This document shows positions 6,168 to 13,846 of a stretch of 13,857 nt of DNA, one piece after another; position 1 is the stretch's first letter; the number at the start of each line of letters is the position of its first letter. The DNA comes from Anaerolineaceae bacterium UBA6107. GTDB lineage: Bacteria > Chloroflexota > Anaerolineae > Anaerolineales > Anaerolineaceae. The DNA lies in contig DIWL01000068.1 in the NCBI GenBank assembly GCA_002428455.1, positions 44,614 through 58,470 of the forward strand, read 5' to 3'. Position numbers and translations under genes: made by a program. The notes under the pieces were generated by a model. It had not been told where the DNA came from and searched no databases. It was given only the letters and a program-made list of their open reading frames with translations.

Positions 6168-7349
6168 CTAGTATTCACCTTTCACGAGGTTTGAAGTAGT
6201 ATTTTGCGTTTTTCTCCGGTATTTGTTAGCAATGACCATTACTCCACAGAGAAAAATTGGCACCCAAAAACCATATCTATCATCAGCATACCCCAGTTGA
6301 ACCATTGTGATGTACAAGACGAGGCAAATTGTAAATCCAATTAAAATAACATTTGAAGATACTTTATTTTTCCGGTCAAAAAGAAAGTAAATTAAGAGTG
6401 GATAGATCAATACAAAATCCCATGACCAAACAACCGGAGAAAACACTGGCGTGAGTGCCATACTCCATAATAACGCTTCAAATTTTTCCACCCTGAATGA
6501 AATGAAAACCACTATAACAATCCCGATCAATAAGAATATCAGGGCTAGAATGATTGGGAGAATATCAGAATGAAATACCGACCTGAAAAATGTGTACAGC
6601 GTTGGATATGCCCAACCTGGATTATTAAGTAAATTCCGAATAAATTGATGGGTCCAATTTGGGGATAGTATGAACAATGGAATTGTACTGACAAAGAACC
6701 AGAAAAGCGTAAATGAAATTACTGTAATAACCTTTCTAACGCTACCATTCCTTAACAACACAGTTATGAATACAGGAAGGTATAAGATGATCAGTTGAGG
6801 CTTAACCAGAGATAAAGCCAGTAAAAACCCAATTAGACCTGGTTTCATTTTTTGATATTGCATAGAAAGAATAAGCAGGATAAGACTTACGAACAATGAA
6901 ACTTGCCCTAATCTGAAATGGGTGGCGGTAGATGGAAAAACTCCCAGCCCAATTGCCGTGACGGCAACAATAACAGATGGTGCAGCAACCCTTCGGGCGG
7001 AGATGACGATGATTGTAAATAAAGTTAAAAGAAGGAATAAAAACCAGATATTCGATGCTGCCTGAACAGGTAAGGCTCCCAGGGGAAAGAATAATCCAAT
7101 AATAACTGGAAACCAGATTGGTTTCAGCCCATCAAATTGCACCTGCGTGTTATATGGACTCAATCTGTGCAACAGTAAATATGCTGGGCGCCAGAGATTA
7201 TTTTCAAAATCGCTTAAAATTGGTAAGAGCGCACTATTGCACAACCAAATGGATAAAAGAATTACTCCAAGCAGCAAGATCGGTAATAAAATCCATTTCA
7301 TCCCTTGACCTTGATGTGATCCAATCCAATTTGTGTACTTTTTTTGCAT
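6168..7349 (-). CDS. GT87 (DUF2029) family membrane glycosyltransferase, probably polyprenyl-phosphomannose-type
   Basis: A protein of 393 residues from the chosen start, with about 10-11 hydrophobic helices. GT87 proteins (PimE and relatives) transfer mannose or related sugars from polyprenyl phosphate at the outer membrane face. Supporting marks are SDFENNLWRPAYLLLHRLSPY (46-66), where Asp47 would be the catalytic acid of the first loop; the FRLGQVSLFVSLILLILS segment (145-162); LVKPQ (181-185); and FSPVVWSWDFVLIYPLL (303-319). The frame is open to an ATG at 7391, adding 14 residues. I chose 7349 because GGAAG lies 8 bases upstream of it and no ribosome site precedes 7391. Codon and base use are AT-rich like the preceding GT-C-like gene. 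No terminator is visible between the two convergent stops. The substrate is unknown; a role in cell-surface or pilin glycosylation is only suggested by position. Confidence 0.75.
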   Translation of the reverse strand: MQKKYTNWIGSHQGQGMKWILLPILLLGVILLSIWLCNSALLPILSDFENNLWRPAYLLLHRLSPYNTQVQFDGLKPIWFPVIIGLFFPLGALPVQAASNIWFLFLLLTLFTIIVISARRVAAPSVIVAVTAIGLGVFPSTATHFRLGQVSLFVSLILLILSMQYQKMKPGLIGFLLALSLVKPQLIILYLPVFITVLLRNGSVRKVITVISFTLFWFFVSTIPLFILSPNWTHQFIRNLLNNPGWAYPTLYTFFRSVFHSDILPIILALIFLLIGIVIVVFISFRVEKFEALLWSMALTPVFSPVVWSWDFVLIYPLLIYFLFDRKNKVSSNVILIGFTICLVLYITMVQLGYADDRYGFWVPIFLCGVMVIANKYRRKTQNTTSNLVKGEY

Positions 7350-7468
7350 CAGCTTTACTTCCAAATATGAATCTAAAAACCTGCCATGCATCTAAATGAA
7401 AGGATAAACTCTAAACCATAATTAATTTTAACACTCACACATGTTGTAAGTTTGTTTGCATAATTATT

Positions 7469-7480
7469 AATTGTACAATT
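7469..7480. promoter_or_regulatory. Perfect 12-bp palindrome over the -35 of the first pilin promoter
   Basis: AATTGTACAATT is fully palindromic, and its centre TTGTAC (7471-7476) is also the best -35 for the first pilin gene. It could be an operator for a dimeric repressor. In such an AT-rich spacer a chance palindrome is also possible. Confidence 0.35.
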
Positions 7481-7498
7481 TTAAATATTTGTTATACT
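7471..7498 (+). promoter_or_regulatory. Probable promoter of the first Flp pilin gene
   Basis: TTGTAC (7471-7476) and TATACT (7493-7498) are 16 bases apart. A second possible -10, TATAAT at 7507-7512, has no matching -35. The ribosome site AAAGAGG follows at 7530-7536. Confidence 0.5.
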
Positions 7499-7543
7499 GA
7501 ATTATCTATAATAATTTTTTTTTATTGAGAAAGAGGCATTATT

Positions 7544-7699
7544 ATGTTATTTGCTTCGCTTGAACGAGGCCAGGGACTGGTCGAGTATGCCTTAATCCTG
7601 GTATTGATCGCTTTAGTGGTCATCGCTGCCGTGGAATTGTTTGGTGCAACTTTGAATACCACTTTTGAAACGATCGTCAGTCGTTTAAATGAATTGTAG
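7544..7699 (+). CDS. flp: Flp-family type IVb prepilin, first copy
   Basis: A 51-residue prepilin. Its short leader MLFASLERG ends in the Gly cut by a TadV-type prepilin peptidase. The mature end would start QGLVEYALILVLIALVVI (10-27), with Glu14 at +5 and Tyr15 at +6, the Flp signature. A single hydrophobic helix (about 16-30) is followed by a short tail with Asn and Thr (ATLNTTFETIVSRLNEL). Mature Flp pilins polymerise into thin adhesive fibres via the Tad machine encoded downstream. The start is fixed by AAAGAGG 7 bases upstream. No terminator follows, so transcripts may run on into the second pilin gene. Confidence 0.9.
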   Translation: MLFASLERGQGLVEYALILVLIALVVIAAVELFGATLNTTFETIVSRLNEL

Positions 7700-7751
7700 T
7701 TGAATTATGCCTTCTTAATGTTCATTGCAAATTATTTGTAAAGTAAATCAC

Positions 7752-7779
7752 TTGAATTTATAATAAAATTCTGTATAAT
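7752..7779 (+). promoter_or_regulatory. Promoter of the second Flp pilin gene
   Basis: TTGAAT (7752-7757) and a perfect TATAAT (7774-7779) are separated by 16 bases. They lie just before a consensus ribosome site, AAAGGAGG (7798-7805), placed 8 bases from the ATG. These strong signals fit high expression of a major pilin. Confidence 0.65.
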
Positions 7780-7813
7780 AGGTTTATAAATCTTTCGAAA
7801 GGAGGAAAAAGCC

Positions 7814-7969
7814 ATGTTATTCGCAGTGAAGGAAAAAGGCCAGGGTTTAGTTGAATACGCATTGATTCTTGTTTTAATTGCCATTGTGGTCATCGTAGTA
7901 CTAGGTTTACTTGGTGACGAAGTAACCGAAGTATTCTCTGAAATCACAAGTGGACTCGAAGGCGCATAA
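7814..7969 (+). CDS. flp: Flp-family type IVb prepilin, second copy, likely the major pilin
   Basis: Also 51 residues. It shares with the upstream copy MLFA, the GQGLVEYALILVLIA core (residues 9-23) and the Gly9/Gln10 cleavage site with Glu at +5 and Tyr at +6. Beyond the membrane helix it differs: the tail GLLGDEVTEVFSEITSGLEGA is acidic, while the first copy has an Asn/Thr tail and one more Glu at the end of the helix. The consensus AAAGGAGG site, a good promoter and a strong downstream hairpin suggest that this is the abundant fibre subunit. That ranking is inference. Confidence 0.92.
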   Translation: MLFAVKEKGQGLVEYALILVLIAIVVIVVLGLLGDEVTEVFSEITSGLEGA

Positions 7970-7976
7970 GTCTGAA

Positions 7977-8018
7977 AACAAATAAGAAAGGCTCCATCAG
8001 GAGCCTTTCTTATTTGTT
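7977..8018 (+). terminator. Long perfect hairpin ending the pilin unit
   Basis: AACAAATAAGAAAGGCTCC (7977-7995) pairs without mismatch with 8000-8018 around the 4-base loop ATCA: a 19-bp stem with a GC core at the tip and a T-rich descending arm. It begins 8 bases after the stop of the second pilin gene. It works as a terminator and may also protect the pilin mRNA 3' end, lowering read-through into the Tad machinery genes. Confidence 0.85.
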
Positions 8019-8074
8019 AAGTAACCTCCCTGTAACTTTCGGGTATATCACGCGTATATTTTCCCCATTTGCCG

Positions 8075-8080
8075 TATAAT
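8075..8080 (+). promoter_or_regulatory. Probable -10 box of the cpaB-tadZ-tadA-tadB-tadC operon
   Basis: A perfect TATAAT lies 44 bases before the chosen cpaB start. No convincing -35 lies 16-18 bases upstream, so activator dependence or another sigma factor is possible. The predicted start near 8087 gives a leader of about 38 bases. Confidence 0.45.
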
Positions 8081-8124
8081 AACTTTGATTTTCCCTGCTC
8101 ATGAACCGAAACCAGGAGGGCTCA

Positions 8125-9228
8125 ATGGCTGCTATGAAGAAACGTACCGGTAGAATCATCATTTATATCCTGATCATCCTGATCGCTTTGGCATTTTTGG
8201 CTTACCTGTTATTGTCGCGCAATGCCAACGGCGGTTTTGGTCAGGCAGAACCCACCGCCACCCCGTCCTATGAACTGGTGCAGATCGTAGTGGCCTCCCA
8301 GTCCATCCCGCGCGGACAGGTAATCAGCGCTGATGTGCTCTCCACGATCCAGTACCCCAAGAAGGATCTTGTGGCGGGGACGTTCTTCACCAATACCAGC
8401 GATGCCATTGGTGCGCGTGCCAAGTACAATATTGATCCGGGGGTACCGCTCACCACCAGCATGGTCCTGCACGAAGGCAGCGGTTCACTGGCCGCCAACG
8501 ACATTCCCGCCGGGATGACTGCCTATTCCCTCGCCACCAGCCCTGAAACCGCCGTGGCTTACGCGCCGCAATCAGGTGACCATGTGATGGTGATGGCCTG
8601 CCTCCTGCTCCTCGATGTGGACACCAGCTACCAGACGCGCCTGGCTAACTTCACCGCTGGCGTTTTGCGGGCCGGTTACGGTACGGTTGAAAATGGGATT
8701 CATGAAGCTATGAAAGTCGTTCCATATGATCCCGCCCTTTTACAAAACTCCCGCGGCCGTTTTGAACTGGACAGCACCACCAACGAGCCCATTTATGTTG
8801 TACCTTCCGAAAACCAGCGTCCGCGCCTGGTTTGCCAGACCGTGCTGCAGGATGTGACTGTGCTCAAAGTGGGCATGTTCCCCCTGGAGAGCGAAGTAGC
8901 AGCAGTCACGGAAAATGCCGAAGTTCCAGTGGTCGCCACGGAAACCCCCGCTGAAACCGGACCTTCTTACCCGGGTTCAGTCACGCTGATCGTTTCCCCG
9001 CAGGATAACCTGATCCTGAATTACCTTTCCCTGGCTGGCGCAAAATTATCGCTAGCACTCCGCAGCGCTGTTGACACATCGGTCTACACCACCGATCCGG
9101 TGACCCTCCAATACATTATGGATACGAAGAACATCCCAGCCCCGGCAAAACTGCCCTATGGTACAGAGCCGCGCGTGGATTCTCTCATTTATCCATCCTT
9201 CAACGACTACATCCTTAATCAACCCTGA
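8125..9228 (+). CDS. cpaB: Flp pilus assembly protein CpaB/RcpC, SAF domain
   Basis: A protein of 367 residues with one N-terminal membrane anchor (about 9-30) after a basic start (MAAMKKRTGR); the rest lies outside the membrane. The SAF domain covers about 50-113, with LVQIVVASQSIPRGQVISADVL (51-72) as its clearest part. The CpaB/RcpC region follows, with IPAGMTAYSLATSPE and SGDHVMVM (127-157), and closes with SVTLIVSPQDNLILNYLSLAGAKLSLALRS (285-314). CpaB helps pilus assembly on the cell-surface side. In diderms it works with the CpaC secretin, which is absent here. The frame opens at 8101, but AGGAGG at 8114-8119 lies 5 bases before the ATG at 8125, which decides the start. It is the first gene of the Tad machinery unit. 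Confidence 0.87.
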   Translation: MAAMKKRTGRIIIYILIILIALAFLAYLLLSRNANGGFGQAEPTATPSYELVQIVVASQSIPRGQVISADVLSTIQYPKKDLVAGTFFTNTSDAIGARAKYNIDPGVPLTTSMVLHEGSGSLAANDIPAGMTAYSLATSPETAVAYAPQSGDHVMVMACLLLLDVDTSYQTRLANFTAGVLRAGYGTVENGIHEAMKVVPYDPALLQNSRGRFELDSTTNEPIYVVPSENQRPRLVCQTVLQDVTVLKVGMFPLESEVAAVTENAEVPVVATETPAETGPSYPGSVTLIVSPQDNLILNYLSLAGAKLSLALRSAVDTSVYTTDPVTLQYIMDTKNIPAPAKLPYGTEPRVDSLIYPSFNDYILNQP

Positions 9229-9255
9229 TGCACATATTGAAAAGAGGGCAAGTTC

Positions 9256-10482
9256 ATGACTGCACAGGATAAGATCACTGTAATCGTGGTAGATGACATC
9301 GAAGAATCGCGGGAAATGATCCTGCGCATGCTTCAATTTGAGCCTTCGATCCAGGTAGTGTGTACCGCCCGCACCGGTCTGGAAGCAATTGAAGCTGCCC
9401 AGAAGTTCATGCCGGATGTGATGGTCATGGACATTAACATGCCGGATATGGACGGGATTTCAGCCACTGAAGCGATTCGTAAAAAAGTGTCCTTTGTCCA
9501 GGTGGTGATTCTCTCGGTGCAGAACGATCCGAACTACATGCGGCGGGCGATGCTGGCTGGTGCGCGCGATTTCCTTTCCAAACCTCCGCTGATCGACGAT
9601 CTCACCCAGGCGGTAAAACGCGCCGGTGAGATGGCACATGAAGAGAAGAACAAGTTCGTGGCACCGTTCCAAGCCGGGCCTCTCACCACGCCGCTGCAAC
9701 CAAGCGCGGCCGCTCCTCAAATGGCGCTGGGGAAGATCATCGTGGTCTACAGCCCCAAGGGTGGGGTCGGTTGCACGACCATCACTGTCAACCTGGCGTC
9801 TGCATTGAAGACCCCCGATAATAAAGTCGCTGTTGTGGATGCCAATCTCCTGTTCGGGGACGTTGCTGTGGCACTGAACGAACATGCCAAGAATACATTC
9901 CTTGAACTGCTCGATCACACTGAAGAATTGGATCCGGAGATTATCGAAGACGTTATGGTGGTGCACAAGGCATCAGATCTGCACCTGATGACCTCACCGA
10001 AAATGCCTGTGATGAATGAATCCGGTCACGGGGAAGCCATCTCCCGCATTCTTACTTACATGCAGCAGATGTACCATTACATTGTCGTGGATACCACCCC
10101 TTACCTCACGGACATGGTGCAATCCTGCCTGGACCTGGCTGATTTTATTGTTCTGGTAACCACCCAGGATATTCCCTCCATCAAGAACACCAATCAATTC
10201 CTTTCGCTGGCAGATGCTTCGGGTATCGGCCGGGATCGCATCCTTTTCGTGATGAACCGTTATGATCGCCGCGTGGCGATCACACCTGAACGGGTGGGAG
10301 AAACGCTTAAACAGCCCATATTGGTGATCATCCCGTTTGAGGACCGCATCATCAGCAATTCTGTCAACCGCGGCATTCCCTTTGTAACGGAAAATAAGAA
10401 CCTGCTCTCATCGAAAGCCATTCATTCTTTGGTGGAGATCATCCACGAACGGGCCAAAGGCGATCATCCAAACCCGGCTTAA
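9256..10482 (+). CDS. tadZ: TadZ/CpaE-type pilus assembly ATPase with N-terminal response-regulator receiver domain
   Basis: A protein of 408 residues. Residues 6-125 form a receiver domain with all phosphorylation residues visible: Asp13/Asp14, Asp59 in VMDINMP, Ser87 in VILS, and Lys109 in SKP. After a Pro/Ala-rich linker comes a MinD/ParA-type ATPase (158-400). Its deviant Walker A is SPKGGVGCTT (166-175), which keeps signature Lys168 but has Cys173 where Walker lysine is usual. VVDANLLFGD (193-202) and YIVVDTTP (275-282) are the later nucleotide-site motifs. TadZ places the Tad apparatus, often at the pole, and helps recruit TadA. The receiver implies control by a sensor kinase not found here. 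It starts 27 bases after cpaB with AGAGGG in front. Confidence 0.92.
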   Translation: MTAQDKITVIVVDDIEESREMILRMLQFEPSIQVVCTARTGLEAIEAAQKFMPDVMVMDINMPDMDGISATEAIRKKVSFVQVVILSVQNDPNYMRRAMLAGARDFLSKPPLIDDLTQAVKRAGEMAHEEKNKFVAPFQAGPLTTPLQPSAAAPQMALGKIIVVYSPKGGVGCTTITVNLASALKTPDNKVAVVDANLLFGDVAVALNEHAKNTFLELLDHTEELDPEIIEDVMVVHKASDLHLMTSPKMPVMNESGHGEAISRILTYMQQMYHYIVVDTTPYLTDMVQSCLDLADFIVLVTTQDIPSIKNTNQFLSLADASGIGRDRILFVMNRYDRRVAITPERVGETLKQPILVIIPFEDRIISNSVNRGIPFVTENKNLLSSKAIHSLVEIIHERAKGDHPNPA

Positions 10483-10502
10483 ATATGAAAGGTATTTAAT
10501 TA

Positions 10503-11897
10503 ATGTCGATCTTACGCCGCATCCAATCTGCCGATAATCAATCTGCTGCCACCCAGAACGGAAATCCTGCTGCACAAACCACCGGTTCATTGCAGACCCG
10601 CCGTATTGTAGCTCCCCCCACCCAGAACGGACAGGATACCTACCAGGATCTCAAGACCCGGGTGCAGAACAAATTGCTCGCGGAACTGGACCCGAGCGTC
10701 GATGTTTCCAAGGTTAACGAAGTTCGCAAGACAATTCTTGACCTTTACGAACAGATCCTGGTGGAAGAGAATTTTGTCTTATCCCGTACCGAGAAAAGCC
10801 GCCTGTTTGAACAGATCGCCGCGGAAATTCTTGGTCTGGGTCCCTTGCAACCGCTGCTTGAAGATGACACCATTACCGAGATCATGGTGAACGGTCACCG
10901 CAATATCTACGTTGAACGGCGGGGCAAGATCCTGCGTCTGCCGATCACATTCGAAAACGATGAGCACGTGATGCGCATCATCGAGAGGATCGTCTCTCCT
11001 CTCGGCCGCCGCGTGGATGAATCCAGCCCTTATGTGGATGCCCGTTTACAGGATGGCTCGCGCGTGAACGCGATCATTCCGCCCATTTCACTTGTCGGTC
11101 CGGTGCTCACCATCCGTAAATTTGCCCGCACACCTTTCACCGTTGATCAATTGATCCAGCTGGATTCGATCACCCCTGAATCCATCCAATTCCTGGATGC
11201 CTGCGTCAAATCCAGGATCAACCTAGTCATATCCGGTGGTACCGGTTCCGGAAAGACAACGTTGTTAAACGTTCTATCCGGATTCATTCCATCCGATGAA
11301 CGCATTATCACGATCGAAAACGCAGCCGAGCTCCAACTGCGCCAGGAACATGTGGTCACCCTTGAATCCCGCCCGCCCAACATTGAAGGACGCGGAGAGA
11401 TCACAATCCGCAACCTGGTAGTCAATGCGCTGCGTATGCGTCCGGATCGCATTATTGTCGGTGAGATCCGTGATGAAGCCGCCCTGGACATGCTTCAGGC
11501 TATGAATACCGGTCATGATGGCTCCATGACCACCTGTCACTCGAACTCCCCCCGCGACAGCCTGTCGAGGATCGAAACCATGACCATGATGGCCGGGATG
11601 GACCTGCCGGTGCGCGCCATTCGCGAACAGGTCAGCTCCGCCATCGACCTGGTCATCCACCAGGAACGCCTGCGCGATGGTACGCGTAAAGTTGTGAACA
11701 TCACCGAGGTTTCCGGCATGGAGGGGGATGTAATCACCATGACGGATATCTTCGCGTTTGAACAATTGGGTTATGAGAATAATAAGGTGGTCGGCCGGTT
11801 AAGACCTACCGGATTGCGCCCAAAATTTATTGAAAAGATCGAAGCCTCCGGCATTCACCTGCCGCCGTCCGTGTTCGGTATCGGTGCACGCAGATAA
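10503..11897 (+). CDS. tadA: Tad pilus secretion/assembly ATPase TadA/CpaF
   Basis: A hexameric type II/IV secretion ATPase of 464 residues that drives Flp pilin polymerisation from the cytosol. Residues 1-50 are a flexible Gln/Asn/Thr-rich tail. The N-terminal domain (about 51-225) carries EILGLGPLQPLLEDDTITEIMVNG (108-131). The RecA-like domain shows Walker A GGTGSGKT (245-252), an Asp-box-like RIITIENAAELQL (267-279), ESRPPNIEGRGEI (288-300), Walker B RIIVGEIRD (316-324), and the His box TGHDGSMTTCHSNSP (336-350). Asn273 stands where many CpaF proteins have Asp after the catalytic Glu, which is a mild variation. It follows tadZ by 20 bases with AAAGG upstream, and TadB and TadC, its platform partners, follow. 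Confidence 0.96.
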   Translation: MSILRRIQSADNQSAATQNGNPAAQTTGSLQTRRIVAPPTQNGQDTYQDLKTRVQNKLLAELDPSVDVSKVNEVRKTILDLYEQILVEENFVLSRTEKSRLFEQIAAEILGLGPLQPLLEDDTITEIMVNGHRNIYVERRGKILRLPITFENDEHVMRIIERIVSPLGRRVDESSPYVDARLQDGSRVNAIIPPISLVGPVLTIRKFARTPFTVDQLIQLDSITPESIQFLDACVKSRINLVISGGTGSGKTTLLNVLSGFIPSDERIITIENAAELQLRQEHVVTLESRPPNIEGRGEITIRNLVVNALRMRPDRIIVGEIRDEAALDMLQAMNTGHDGSMTTCHSNSPRDSLSRIETMTMMAGMDLPVRAIREQVSSAIDLVIHQERLRDGTRKVVNITEVSGMEGDVITMTDIFAFEQLGYENNKVVGRLRPTGLRPKFIEKIEASGIHLPPSVFGIGARR

Positions 11898-11914
11898 CGG
11901 GATAAAGGGATTTT

Positions 11915-12889
11915 ATGGATCCGACACTCTTTTTGTGGATAGGTGGAGCACTTGTTGTCATCGCGGTCGTCGTAGGCGTGATCCTGACCTTATCCAGCCA
12001 ACGCTCGGCTGAAGAAAAACGCCTGGATGCCTTTGTAGACGCGGGCATCGATGTAAACCAGAAAGCCGATGAACGAACTTCAGTCGTATCTGACTGGCTC
12101 TCCAGGAAAGTGGCAAAATCCTCCTGGTCTGATAAGGTCTCCAAAGAACTTGCCCAGGCGGATATCAAGATGAAACCGGGTGAATTCATCCTGCTGACCA
12201 TCGCATCAGTACTCGTTGTAGCGGTCCTGGGTTATTTCCTCGGCACAAAATCCTATCTGCTGGCAGTCCTTGGAGCGTTGTTGGGGTTTTTCCTGCCGCG
12301 TATGTACATCCGCTCACAGAGCAGCCGACGCCTGGTTAGGTTCAACAATCAGTTAAGTGATATGTTGAGCCTGATGGTGAACGGACTGCGCGCCGGTTTT
12401 TCCACACTCCAGGCGATGGAATCGGTCTCCAAAGAAATGCCGGCTCCCATCTGCGATGAATTCAGGCGTGTGGTGCAGGAAGTCAGCCTGGGGGTCACGA
12501 CCGAGCACGCGCTGGACAACCTGGTGCGCAGGATCCCCAGCGATGATCTGGAACTGGTCGTCACTGCCATCAAGGTGCAGCGCGAAGTTGGCGGCAACCT
12601 TGCTGAGATCCTGGACACCATCTCGCATACCATCCGCGAGCGCGTGCGCATCAAGGGCGAGATACGAACATTGACAGCCCAAATGCGCTACTCTGCGAGG
12701 CTTTTAGCCTTGTTACCTGTAGGGCTTTTCCTGGCTATTTATTTGCTCAATCGAGAATACATCATGACCCTTTTCAGCCCGGAATCCAATTCTCCACTCC
12801 CGTGCGGGATCATCGCGGTTATTTTAGCTATCATTCTGATCATTCTTGGGTACTTTGTGATGGAAAGAATCGCCAAGATCGAGGTCTAA
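11915..12889 (+). CDS. tadB: Tad pilus inner-membrane platform protein TadB
   Basis: A protein of 324 residues. It has an N-terminal membrane helix (about 5-27), a helix pair (91-108 and 113-128), a cytosolic type II secretion F domain (about 141-262), and two C-terminal helices (263-278 and 297-316). Family marks are LSDMLSLMVNGLRAGFSTLQAME (147-169) and QREVGGNLAEILDTISHTIRER (222-243). With TadC it forms the platform on which TadA acts. It follows tadA by 17 bases with AAAGGGA upstream. TadB and TadC are homologous; the order after TadA supports TadB here. Confidence 0.93.
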   Translation: MDPTLFLWIGGALVVIAVVVGVILTLSSQRSAEEKRLDAFVDAGIDVNQKADERTSVVSDWLSRKVAKSSWSDKVSKELAQADIKMKPGEFILLTIASVLVVAVLGYFLGTKSYLLAVLGALLGFFLPRMYIRSQSSRRLVRFNNQLSDMLSLMVNGLRAGFSTLQAMESVSKEMPAPICDEFRRVVQEVSLGVTTEHALDNLVRRIPSDDLELVVTAIKVQREVGGNLAEILDTISHTIRERVRIKGEIRTLTAQMRYSARLLALLPVGLFLAIYLLNREYIMTLFSPESNSPLPCGIIAVILAIILIILGYFVMERIAKIEV

Positions 12890-12901
12890 CAGGAGCCGGT
12901 T

Positions 12902-13846
12902 ATGCCAGGTTTATTAATAACATTGGGTGTGTTGATTTTAATCGCGATCGTTCTTGTCATCATCGGTATCCGCCACCCTGGAACCGATACCAACCAGCTG
13001 CTTTTTGAGCGCCTGGATGAATTCAGTTTGTCCGGTGAGCAGGTCGACCTGGAAAAACTGGAAATGAACCTGCCTTTCACCGAGCGCGTCATCTACCCGA
13101 TCGCACGCAAGCTGGGCGAATTCACCATGCGCTTCACCCCGCAAAACTGGCTCAACAGCACCACCCGTAAACTGGAGCTGGCCGGACGTACTTCGAAGAT
13201 GGACGCCACGGTTTTTATTACGATTGAATTTATCATCGGCGGAATTGTTGGTCTGGCTACCTTCCTCCTACTTCGCTTCCTTGGTAATAATCTTTCAACC
13301 GGCAGGATATTCCTTCTTTCAATCGCGATGACTTTTTTGGGTTTTTATCTACCTCAATACCAGCTCTCCCGCTCCATCACCAAACGGCAAAATGAGATTC
13401 GTAAGGGTCTACCGGATGCACTGGATCTGCTCACCATTTGCGTCGAAGCCGGACTCAGCTTCGACGGCGCGATGGCCAAAGTAGCTGAAAAGTGGGAAAA
13501 CGAGATCTCATTTGCATTCGCCCGCGTCATCCAGGAGATTCAACTGGGCAAGCTGCGCCGCGAAGCGCTGCGCGATATGCAAGCCAATATCGGTGTGAGC
13601 GAGATGACCAGTTTTGTCGCGGCCATCATCCAAAGCGAGCTGCTTGGTGTGAGCATGGCCAAGGTTCTGCGTGTGCAGGCGGACCAGATGCGCGTGCGAC
13701 GCCGCCAGCGGGCCGAAGAGGAAGCCCATAAAGCGCCGATCAAGATGCTGATCCCGATGGCATTTCTGATGTTTCCGTCGATCCTCATCATCCTTTTAAC
13801 CCCTGCAGCGCTTCAAATTATGCAATCCGGAATATTTGGCGGTTGA
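12902..13846 (+). CDS. tadC: Tad pilus inner-membrane platform protein TadC
   Basis: A protein of 314 residues with the same plan as TadB: an N-terminal helix (4-23), a helix pair (103-124 and 133-150), an F domain (about 168-282) and a last helix (284-303). Marks are LPDALDLLTICVEAGLSFDGAM (170-191) and the QSELLGVSMAKVLRVQADQMR stretch (244-264), followed by a very basic RVRRRQR segment (264-270) and HKAPIKMLIPM (276-286), typical of TadC. It pairs with TadB. It starts 12 bases after tadB with AGGAG in front. The stop is 11 bases from the window edge, so any tadD-like genes or minor pilins would lie outside. Confidence 0.94.
   Translation: MPGLLITLGVLILIAIVLVIIGIRHPGTDTNQLLFERLDEFSLSGEQVDLEKLEMNLPFTERVIYPIARKLGEFTMRFTPQNWLNSTTRKLELAGRTSKMDATVFITIEFIIGGIVGLATFLLLRFLGNNLSTGRIFLLSIAMTFLGFYLPQYQLSRSITKRQNEIRKGLPDALDLLTICVEAGLSFDGAMAKVAEKWENEISFAFARVIQEIQLGKLRREALRDMQANIGVSEMTSFVAAIIQSELLGVSMAKVLRVQADQMRVRRRQRAEEEAHKAPIKMLIPMAFLMFPSILIILLTPAALQIMQSGIFGG

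Noticed and set aside
7350..7391. Upstream ATG at 7391 as the start of the GT87-type protein
   Set aside because: No ribosome site precedes it, while the ATG at 7349 has GGAAG at 8 bases. The extra 14 residues add no recognisable feature. The choice is not certain.
7650..7670. Asn38-Thr-Thr sequon in the first pilin as evidence for N-glycosylation by the neighbouring membrane transferases
   Set aside because: Asn-x-Thr triplets are common by chance, no oligosaccharyltransferase is recognised here, and the second pilin has no such site.
8101..8124. ATG at 8101 as the start of cpaB
   Set aside because: The AGGAGG at 8114-8119 lies inside this 24-base extension and serves the ATG at 8125. Nothing resembling a ribosome site precedes 8101.
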